Below, one piece after another: positions 57,592 through 64,000 of a stretch of 64,000 nt of DNA. A program made the position numbers and the translations under genes. The notes below the pieces were generated by a model, which was not told the origin of the DNA, did no database searches, and saw nothing but the letters and a program-made list of their open reading frames with translations. The stretch lies in assembly GCA_028873795.1 (NCBI GenBank), contig JAPPNP010000043.1, positions 18,941-82,940 on the forward strand, given 5' to 3'. Positions within the stretch are counted from its first letter, which is position 1. Each line of letters opens with the position of its first letter. Source of the stretch: Chloroflexota bacterium. Lineage in GTDB: Bacteria > Chloroflexota > UBA11872.

Positions 57592-59138
57592 GCGCGCCAC
57601 GCGCCCTGCTGGCCGTCGCCGACAAGCGCGGCATCGACCGCCTGGGCGCCGGTCTGCACGCCCTGGGCTGGGAAGTCGTGGCCTCGTCGGGCACGGCCCA
57701 AGCGCTGCGGGATGCCGGCGTGCCGGCGCGTTCGATCGACGAGGTGACCGGCTGGCCGGAGATGTTCGACGGCCGGGTGAAGACGCTGCACCCCGCGATT
57801 CACGCCGGAATCCTTGCGCGATCCGACCTGGCCAGCGACCGGGAGCAACTGGCCGAGCATGGCCTGACGCCCATCGACCTCGTGGCCGTGAACCTCTATC
57901 CGTTCGCGGCGACCCTGGCCCGAACCGACCACCCGGCGGAGCTGGTCGAGAACATCGACATCGGCGGACCGGCCATGATTCGCGCCGCCGCCAAGAACCA
58001 CGACAGCGTGTGGACGGTCACCGATCCCGACGACTACGAGCGCGTGCTGGACGCGATCGAGAACGGGGAGGACGGCGCGGATTTGCGGCGGGAGCTGGCG
58101 GCCAAGGCCTTCGCGCTCACCGCGTTCTACGAAGCGCACGTGGCCGGGTACTTCCAGGCGACGGCGGGCGACGACTTTCCCCATCGCCTGACGGTCCCGC
58201 TGCAGAAAATGCAAGACCTTCGCTACGGCGAGAATCCCCATCAGCGCGGCGCGTTCTACGCCGCGGGCGACCCGGAGCTCGGCCACGGCGCGCTCGCCGG
58301 CATCGAGCAGCTGCACGGCATGGAGCTGTCCTACGTCAACATCCTCGACCTGCAAGCCGCCTGGGCGGCGGCGAACGACCACGACCGGCCGGCCGTCGCT
58401 ATCGTCAAGCACACCAATCCCTGCGGCCTCGCGGTGCGTGACTCGCTCCGTGACGCCTATGCGAGCGCGCATGCCGGCGATCCGCTGTCGGCGTTCGGCG
58501 GCATCGTCGGATTCAACCGCGAGATCGATATCGAAACCGTCGCGGCGATGAAGGGCCACTTCTATCACGTGGTCGTGGCGCCGGCGTACGCCGACGACGC
58601 GCTGCGACGCCTGCGGCGGCGCAAGAACCTGCGCATCGTCCGCTGGTCCGATCCGCCAGAAAGGCTTCCGCTGCGGTTCGAGTCGGCCCATGTGTGGGGC
58701 CTCGACCGAGGCTATTTGGTGCAGGATCCCGACCGGAGCCCCGGGGACGACCCGGAGATGCGGTCGGTGTCCGCCGCGCCCGCAACCGACGCGGACGTGG
58801 CGGAGTTGCGCTTTGGGATGCGGGTCATTCGCCACGTGAAGTCGAACGCGGTGGTGCTCGTCAAGGTCGGCATGCTCGTTGGCGTCGGTGTCGGCCAAAT
58901 GAATCGCGTCGACGCGGTGCGTCATGCCGTCACGCATGCCGGCGCCGAGGCCGTGGGCAGCTACCTCGTCTCCGACGCCTACTTCCCCAAGACGGACGGC
59001 CCGGAGGAGGCACTGGCAGCCGGCGTCCGGGCGATCGCGGCGCCCTCGGGCTCGATCGAAGACGACGCCGTGGTGGCCGCCGTGGACGCCCATGGCGGCG
59101 TGCTGGTGTTCGTGGGCGAGCGGCACTTCAAACATTGA
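57588..59138 (+). CDS. purH: AICAR transformylase/IMP cyclohydrolase
   Basis: Bifunctional enzyme of 516 aa completing IMP. The N-terminal cyclohydrolase shows VTGWPEMFDGRVKTLHP and VNLYPFA, and the transformylase part has LRYGENPHQRGAFY and VKHTNPCGLA with the catalytic Lys-His. The start is GTG at 57588, in a GTGA overlap with purN. The glgA frame starts from the TTGA that holds its stop. Confidence 0.96.
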   Translation: MSAPRALLAVADKRGIDRLGAGLHALGWEVVASSGTAQALRDAGVPARSIDEVTGWPEMFDGRVKTLHPAIHAGILARSDLASDREQLAEHGLTPIDLVAVNLYPFAATLARTDHPAELVENIDIGGPAMIRAAAKNHDSVWTVTDPDDYERVLDAIENGEDGADLRRELAAKAFALTAFYEAHVAGYFQATAGDDFPHRLTVPLQKMQDLRYGENPHQRGAFYAAGDPELGHGALAGIEQLHGMELSYVNILDLQAAWAAANDHDRPAVAIVKHTNPCGLAVRDSLRDAYASAHAGDPLSAFGGIVGFNREIDIETVAAMKGHFYHVVVAPAYADDALRRLRRRKNLRIVRWSDPPERLPLRFESAHVWGLDRGYLVQDPDRSPGDDPEMRSVSAAPATDADVAELRFGMRVIRHVKSNAVVLVKVGMLVGVGVGQMNRVDAVRHAVTHAGAEAVGSYLVSDAYFPKTDGPEEALAAGVRAIAAPSGSIEDDAVVAAVDAHGGVLVFVGERHFKH

Positions 59139-60619
59139 GCGGAGCTGACACACGCCCCCTGCGGGTGCTGATGCTCGCCGCCGAGTGCACGCCCTACGCC
59201 TGGACCGGCGGCCTGGGCGACGTGGTCGGATCACTGCCAACGGCGTTGCGCAAGCTGGGGGCCGACGTGCGGGTGGCGCTGCCGCACTACGGGTCGATCG
59301 ATCCTGCGGTGCATCCGATCACCACGAACGGCGCCGCTTTGAAGGTCTCCATGAACGGAATCGTCGAGCAGGGCAAGATCGGGGAGGTGGAGCAGAGCCC
59401 CTTTCCGCTCTACCTGATCGGCAGCGACGACTACTTCGCCAACCGGCCAGAGCTTTACGGCTATCCCGACGACGGCCATCGGTTCGTCTTCTTCTCGCGC
59501 GGGGCGCTGGCGGCGACGCGGACTCTGGGGTGGCAGCCCGATGTGGTCCACTGCCACGACTGGCACTCGGGCCTGGTGCCCAACTGGATTCACGCCGCCC
59601 GTGGCAACGGAGCGCAGGCCGATACTCCCGCCACCGCGCTGACGATTCACAACCTCGCGTATCAGGGACTCTTCGGCGAAGACCTCTTGCAAGTCGCCGG
59701 CCTGGCGGAGGGCGGGTTCCTGGAGCATCCGACCGACCCGGAACTCACCTCGCGGTTGAACTTCCTCGCGCGCGGGATTCGCTATGCCGACGCCGTCAAT
59801 ACCGTGAGCGCCACCTACGCCAAGGAGATCTTGACGCCGGCATACGGGGAACGGCTGGACCCGCTGCTGCGTGAGCGCCAGGACGGCATCGCGGGCATTG
59901 TCAACGGCATCGACACCGTCGCCTTCGACCCGGCATGTGATCCGCACCTGGCGGCAAACTTCAGCGTGCGGAACCCGGCGGGACGCGCGCAGAACAAGGC
60001 GGCGCTGCAGCGCGAGCTCGGGCTGCCGGTCGAGGCCGATACGCCCCTGTTGGGCATGGTGTCGCGGCTGGCCGACCACAAGGGACTGGACCTGCTGGCG
60101 CCGGTCGTGCCCCACATCGTCGAGCGCGGCGCCCAGCTGGCAGTGCTCGGCACCGGCGACCCGCGCCACCACGAGCTCTTGGCCCAGGCCTCGCGGGAGC
60201 ATCCGCGCCACGTCGGGTTGGCCTTGCGCTTCGACCCGCCGCTGGCGCAACGCATCTACGGCGGGTCGGACATCTTTCTCATGCCGTCACGCCACGAGCC
60301 GTGCGGCCTGGGCCAGCTCATCGCCATGCGCTACGGCAGCGTGCCCGTGGTGCGCGCCACAGGTGGGCTCGCCGATACGGTTGACGACTTCGACGCGCGA
60401 ACCAAGGACGGTACGGGTTTCGTGTTTCATCGCTACGACCCCATCGACTTCTTCGGGGCCGTTGCCCGCGCGCTGGAGACCTACCGCTATCCCGACGCGT
60501 GGCGGGCGCTCATGCGCCAGGGAATGTCGCGCGATTCTTCATGGGACGCCGCCGCACGCGGCTATCTCGATCTGTACAGCCGCGCGCTCGAGAGCCGGCG
60601 GAGCGCTCGAGCCCCCTAA
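59135..60619 (+). CDS. glgA: GT5-family glycogen/starch synthase
   Basis: A 494-aa GT-B glycosyltransferase elongating alpha-1,4-glucan from a nucleotide-glucose. The N-terminal Rossmann motif LMLAAECTPYAWTGGLGDVV is in place but with Trp where almost all GT5 enzymes have the donor-binding Lys (KTGG or KVGG). The C-terminal SRHEPCGLGQLIAMRYG and ATGGLADTV are normal. The start is taken as TTG at 59135 within TTGA, overlapping purH. It converges on tsaD with a 4-bp overlap. Confidence 0.88.
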   Translation: MSGADTRPLRVLMLAAECTPYAWTGGLGDVVGSLPTALRKLGADVRVALPHYGSIDPAVHPITTNGAALKVSMNGIVEQGKIGEVEQSPFPLYLIGSDDYFANRPELYGYPDDGHRFVFFSRGALAATRTLGWQPDVVHCHDWHSGLVPNWIHAARGNGAQADTPATALTIHNLAYQGLFGEDLLQVAGLAEGGFLEHPTDPELTSRLNFLARGIRYADAVNTVSATYAKEILTPAYGERLDPLLRERQDGIAGIVNGIDTVAFDPACDPHLAANFSVRNPAGRAQNKAALQRELGLPVEADTPLLGMVSRLADHKGLDLLAPVVPHIVERGAQLAVLGTGDPRHHELLAQASREHPRHVGLALRFDPPLAQRIYGGSDIFLMPSRHEPCGLGQLIAMRYGSVPVVRATGGLADTVDDFDARTKDGTGFVFHRYDPIDFFGAVARALETYRYPDAWRALMRQGMSRDSSWDAAARGYLDLYSRALESRRSARAP

Positions 60620-61677
60620 GCCAGCGCCAATCCAGGTTCGGGTTCGAGCGGGCCGTTCGCCACCTCGCCGCGCGCCAGGCGCCAGGCGCCCGCCACCGCG
60701 ATCATGCTGGCGTTGTCGACGCAGTGCCTCAGCGCCGGCACATGGACGGGAACCGGGGAAGCCGCGTCTAGCGCCGCGCGCAGCCTCGCGTTGGCCGCCA
60801 CGCCGCCGGTAAGGGTGATCGTGGCGGCGTGCATTTGCCTGGCCGCGCGCACCGTCTTCGTCACGAGGACGTCAACCACGGAAACCTCGAACGCATAGGC
60901 CACATCGGCCACGAACTCGGGGTCGTCGATGCCTGCGGCGCCATCGTGGGCCGCACCAATCCGCGCCGCCTCGACCGGTCCCAACTCGTCGTGGACCAAT
61001 CGCCGCACCGCGGTCTTGAGCCCGCTGAAGCTGAAGTCGCTGGTGCCCGGCAGCCAGGCTCGGGGCAGCTCCAGGGGTGATCCGTCGCGCCCTTCCGCTG
61101 CCCGCTGGATGGCGGGACCGCCCGGGTACGACAAGCCCAGCATCCGCGCCACCTTGTCGAAGGCCTCGCCGGCGGCGTCGTCTCGGGTGCGCCCGATGAG
61201 CCGATACTCGCCCGGTGCGGCGCCGTAGACGAGCTCGGTATGGCCGCCGGAGACGATCAGCGCCACGAGCGGGAACTCGGGCGGATCGCCCTCGTTGAGC
61301 CACGGCGAGGCGAAGTGGCCTTCCAGGTGGTTCACGGGAATGAGTGGGCAGTCCACGGCCGCCGCCAGTCCCTGCGCGAAGCCCAGCCCCACCAGCAATG
61401 AACCGGGGAGTCCCGGTCCCTGGGTGACGGCCAGCGCGTCGAGCTCCGCCGCGTCAACTCCCGCCTCCGTCAGGCATGCGTGCCACACCGCGTCGATGGC
61501 CTCGACATGAATGCGGGCGGCGGCTTCCGGCACGATCCCACCCATCGCGGCGTGCGGCTCAATTTGCGTCTGGCTCTTGTGCGCCAATTCCTCGCGGCCG
61601 CCCCGCACCAGCGCCACGGAGGTGTCGTCGCAGGACGTCTCGATCGCCGCGATCAGCGGCCCGTCCGTGCCGGTCAC
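60616..61677 (-). CDS. tsaD: tRNA threonylcarbamoyladenosine synthase subunit TsaD
   Basis: ASKHA-fold metalloprotein of 353 aa (Kae1/YgjD family) transferring threonylcarbamoyl to A37 of ANN-decoding tRNAs. Motifs: AAIETSCDDTSVALV, VPEAAARIHVEAI with a metal His, NHLEGHFASPWL with another, and ALIVSGGHTEL. The start is GTG at 61677 in a GTGA overlap with rimI. Last gene of a tsaE-tsaB-rimI-tsaD operon. Confidence 0.96.
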   Translation of the reverse strand: MTGTDGPLIAAIETSCDDTSVALVRGGREELAHKSQTQIEPHAAMGGIVPEAAARIHVEAIDAVWHACLTEAGVDAAELDALAVTQGPGLPGSLLVGLGFAQGLAAAVDCPLIPVNHLEGHFASPWLNEGDPPEFPLVALIVSGGHTELVYGAAPGEYRLIGRTRDDAAGEAFDKVARMLGLSYPGGPAIQRAAEGRDGSPLELPRAWLPGTSDFSFSGLKTAVRRLVHDELGPVEAARIGAAHDGAAGIDDPEFVADVAYAFEVSVVDVLVTKTVRAARQMHAATITLTGGVAANARLRAALDAASPVPVHVPALRHCVDNASMIAVAGAWRLARGEVANGPLEPEPGLALA

Positions 61678-62285
61678 AGGCGCGCCGCCCAGCTGAGGCG
61701 CTCCGCCAGGTCGCGCTCGTTGCGCGTGAGGCGAGCATGAAAGTCGGGCCCGTGGATGGGTTCACTCCACATGATCAGCGCGTCCTCACGATCGTCGCTG
61801 TAGTAGCGGGGGCGCACGCCGTGGTCCACGAAGCCGTATTTCCGATAGAGGTTTTGCGCCGCGCCATTGCTCATGCGCACCTCGAGCGTGATGCGCGTGG
61901 CGCCGCGCAGCCGGCTGAGCTTGGCCATTTCGATGATGAGCGCCTCGGCGAACCCTCGGCGGCGGTATTCGGGATCCACGGCGATGGTCGTGATGTGCGA
62001 CTCGTCGACCATGAGCCACATCCCGCCGAACGCGACGATGTCGTCGCCCGGCGCCGGCGCGCGCGGCCATAGGTTGAATGGGAACCGTCGCGGCGGGGGT
62101 GGCGGCGGCGGCTCAACGTCCGGGAGCCGGGCCACGAAATACCACGCCCGCTGGTTGTCCATGATTTCCCGTCGATACGAGTCGCGCGGCCAGGGCACGG
62201 AGAACGAAGCCTTTTCGATGCGGCGCACCTGGGGCAGGTCCGCGAGCTGCATCGGCTCGATGACGATTTCCGGACCGTCAGCCAT
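61674..62285 (-). CDS. rimI: RimI-type ribosomal-protein/N-terminal acetyltransferase
   Basis: GNAT acetyltransferase of 203 aa. The acetyl-CoA loop is in VDPEYRRRGFAEALI, and NLYRKYGFVDHGVRPRYY is the typical RimI C-terminal part. An insert rich in Pro (seven in a row), Arg and Phe lies between strands 2 and 3 and makes it ~50 residues longer than E. coli RimI. The ATG at 62285 overlaps tsaB by 8 bp. RimI genes commonly sit with t6A genes. Confidence 0.88.
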   Translation of the reverse strand: MADGPEIVIEPMQLADLPQVRRIEKASFSVPWPRDSYRREIMDNQRAWYFVARLPDVEPPPPPPPRRFPFNLWPRAPAPGDDIVAFGGMWLMVDESHITTIAVDPEYRRRGFAEALIIEMAKLSRLRGATRITLEVRMSNGAAQNLYRKYGFVDHGVRPRYYSDDREDALIMWSEPIHGPDFHARLTRNERDLAERLSWAARL

Positions 62286-62910
62286 GGTCGGCCGCCGGGA
62301 CATAGATGGGGCGAGCCACTTCCACGCCAACGGACGACGGATCGCGCTCGCCTGCCAGGCGGCCCACGGCCTCGGCGATTTCGATTGGTCGGATTGGTTT
62401 GAGGCGCAGGCCGGTAGCCCGCAACGCCGCCGCCGTCACGTCGTCGACGTCACCGGCGACCGAGGCTCCGGGTCCAAGGCGCTCGACGAGCGCGCTCGGA
62501 TCGACCGCGGGGCTGAGCGACTCACCCGGTTCACCGGTCCAGCAATAGACGCGGCCGCGCCCGGCCGGGATTACGATCGGACCGATGTGTCCGCCGGCGG
62601 CATGGGCCACGGCCGCGACCGATCGCACGCCGATGAAGGGCGCGCCCCATCCGGTCGCCAGTCCCTTCGCAAACGCCACTCCGGCGCGCAGGCGCGCATA
62701 CCGGCCCGGGCCCATGGCCGCGGCGACGGCGGTCAAGTCTTTACGCAGTGCCGGCATCGAGAGACCCTGGCCGGCGAGCACGGCGCGCAGCCCGTCGAGC
62801 AGCGGCGTTTGCGCGGCATGCCCCTGCCAGGCGGACCGCACCTCGTCGCCGCGCACCAACGCCATGGCGGGCGCGGTCCCCGTGGTGTCGATCGCGAGTA
62901 CCATCGTCAT
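62278..62910 (-). CDS. tsaB: tRNA threonylcarbamoyladenosine synthase subunit TsaB
   Basis: A 210-aa ASKHA-fold partner of TsaD. The N-terminal VLAIDTTGTAPAMALV and AAAMGPGRYARLRAGVAFAKG are the family motifs. The ATG overlaps the tsaE stop in ATGA. It forms the catalytic TsaBDE complex with its neighbours. Confidence 0.92.
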   Translation of the reverse strand: MTMVLAIDTTGTAPAMALVRGDEVRSAWQGHAAQTPLLDGLRAVLAGQGLSMPALRKDLTAVAAAMGPGRYARLRAGVAFAKGLATGWGAPFIGVRSVAAVAHAAGGHIGPIVIPAGRGRVYCWTGEPGESLSPAVDPSALVERLGPGASVAGDVDDVTAAALRATGLRLKPIRPIEIAEAVGRLAGERDPSSVGVEVARPIYVPAADHG

Positions 62911-63401
62911 CGCGCCGCTATCGGCGCCCCCACGGCCGCGAGGAGTTCCCGACTGCGAGGTCCGCCGGCTGAAATCGTCATCGTACGCCGGTTGGTTGAC
63001 TCCGCCTGGATCGATAGGAGCAGCCGGTCATCCGGCATTCGCTCGCCCGCGCGTTCGGGCCACTCCACGACCGTGACCGCCGGCTCGTCGAGCAGGTCCT
63101 CCCAATCGATCGAATCCAGGTCGGGCGCTCCCGCCAGGCGGTAGAGATCAACATGTTGCAGTCGCAGCCGGCCAGTCCCATAGACCGCGACGAGCACGTA
63201 GGTCGGCGACGTCACACCTTCGGCAACCCCAAGCCCTTGCGCGACGCCCTGGGCGACCACGGTCTTGCCCGCGCCCAGATCGCCCTGGAGCGCGACGAGG
63301 TCTCCCGGCCGCGCCGCCCGACCAATGCTATGGCCCACGGCCCGCGTAGCGTCCGGCCCGTCGGACACGATCTGGATGTGGGCAGCCGGTCGGGATGTCA
63401 A
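62907..63401 (-). CDS. tsaE: tRNA threonylcarbamoyladenosine synthase ATPase TsaE
   Basis: A 164-aa P-loop ATPase. Walker A is LQGDLGAGKTVVAQG, followed by VTSPTYVLV and LQHVDLYRL as in all TsaE proteins. The start is taken as TTG at 63401, which has GGAG 6 nt upstream; the longer reading frame upstream is Arg/Ser-rich and unlike the family. First gene of the t6A operon, and head-to-head with the glycosyltransferase gene. Confidence 0.92.
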   Translation of the reverse strand: MTSRPAAHIQIVSDGPDATRAVGHSIGRAARPGDLVALQGDLGAGKTVVAQGVAQGLGVAEGVTSPTYVLVAVYGTGRLRLQHVDLYRLAGAPDLDSIDWEDLLDEPAVTVVEWPERAGERMPDDRLLLSIQAESTNRRTMTISAGGPRSRELLAAVGAPIAAR

Positions 63402-63427
63402 TGCACGCTCCGCGCAAGGCGGCGGCG

Positions 63428-64000
63428 ATGAGCCTGCACGTCGCCATGATCGCGCCGACGGGATTCTTCGCGGACTACGGGTGTCACGTGCGGATCCTGG
63501 AGGAGGCCCGCGCCCTGAAGGCATGGGGCCACGCGGTCACAATTCTTACCTATCCGACGGGCGCCACGCCGGACGGACTGCGCGTGGTGCGACTTCCGGC
63601 GTTTCGCCGTCAATCGGACGCTCACGTCGGCTCGCACCGACGCAAGCTGCTCCTGGACCCACTGTTGGCAGGATTGGTGCTCGCTCGCGGTCTGCGCCAA
63701 CCCATCGACGTGGTGCACGGCCACCTGCACGAAGGCGCCGCAATTGGCTGGCCGCTGGCGCGCGCCCGGCGGGTGCCGCTCATTCTCGACTACCAGGGAA
63801 GCCTGACCAGCGAGATGGTTGACCATCGATTCCTCTCGCCGGACGGCCCCGGACTGCAGATTTTCAGCATGATCGAGCGTGTGACCGAGGCCGCGGCCGA
63901 CCGCGTCGTGACGAGCTCGGCGTTCGCCCGGGACCAGCTTGCCGCGCGCAAGTCGTGGTCGGCGGAACGGATTCTCAGCGTTCCCGACGGAGTGGACGTG
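63428..64000 (+). CDS. GT4-type glycosyltransferase, N-terminal part (runs off window)
   Basis: The first 191 residues of a GT-B glycosyltransferase, cut by the window edge. It opens MSLHVAMIAPTGFFADYGCH and continues with RILEEARALKAWGHAVTIL, DVVHGHLHEGAAIGW and a DRVVTSSAFARDQLA segment ending near VPDGVDV, the pattern of Glyco_transf_4 N-domains. ATG at 63428 is chosen; an in-frame ATG at 63401 abuts the tsaE start. The C-terminal donor-binding half is outside, so donor and product are unknown; lipid or cell-envelope glycans are typical. Confidence 0.85.
   Translation, partial: MSLHVAMIAPTGFFADYGCHVRILEEARALKAWGHAVTILTYPTGATPDGLRVVRLPAFRRQSDAHVGSHRRKLLLDPLLAGLVLARGLRQPIDVVHGHLHEGAAIGWPLARARRVPLILDYQGSLTSEMVDHRFLSPDGPGLQIFSMIERVTEAAADRVVTSSAFARDQLAARKSWSAERILSVPDGVDV

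Overview
The window is a stretch of high-GC bacterial chromosome (roughly 65% G+C by eye) with 58 protein genes, one of them cut by the right edge. I see no rRNA, tRNA, CRISPR array, prophage or insertion sequence. The gene content (a complete mreBCD-PBP2-RodA set, many Liv- and Dpp-type ABC components, Rieske/amidohydrolase pairs, a secreted solute-binding protein with an unusual N-terminal domain, many GTG/TTG starts with GTGA or ATGA overlaps) best fits an uncultured member of the Chloroflexota. That assignment is inference from gene style; no marker gene was compared.

The left part (1-36 kb) is accessory or catabolic and changes strand often. It runs: a rimB-like protease / RimK ligase / aspartoacylase-like cassette; katG; a DUF1801 gene; a SAM methyltransferase; an amidohydrolase; two tandem ERG4/ERG24-type sterol reductase paralogues; a VOC protein; two response regulators, one with a PP2C output domain; an orphan peptide-type solute-binding protein; a FIST sensor; a small DUF5069-like gene, a 3-hydroxyisobutyrate-dehydrogenase-like enzyme and a cupin; a five-gene branched-chain amino-acid-type ABC transporter (livKHMGF); a methyltransferase and a phosphoesterase; a Rieske ferredoxin with an amidohydrolase; pyruvate kinase with a LutB-LutA fusion and an HD hydrolase; a DppB-DppC fusion permease; then GNAT, cyclase and NUDIX genes. 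The longest gaps between these genes hold composite palindromic repeats, one of which has become the 3' end of a methyltransferase gene.

The right part (36-64 kb) is housekeeping and almost entirely on the plus strand until 60.6 kb. A PHP phosphoesterase overlaps lon. Next come the cell-shape genes mreB-mreC-mreD-mrdA-rodA, then thrB. A near-complete purine block follows: guaA-purD-purB-purC-purS-purQ-purL-purF-purM-purN-purH. It lacks only purE/purK, purA and guaB. A glycogen synthase closes the run. On the opposite strand, converging on it, sit the t6A genes tsaE-tsaB-rimI-tsaD, and a GT4 glycosyltransferase starts divergently at the right edge.

Most worth a second look: (i) the fused DppB-DppC permease with degraded EAA loops, lower GC and no ATPase; (ii) a 19-bp module inserted inside two unrelated palindromic repeats; (iii) the tandem sterol reductases; (iv) an enlarged LivH; (v) a guaA gene with no ATG/GTG/TTG start for its full-length product but a CTG behind a strong ribosome binding site; (vi) a LutB-LutA fusion and the RimK peptide-tag cassette.
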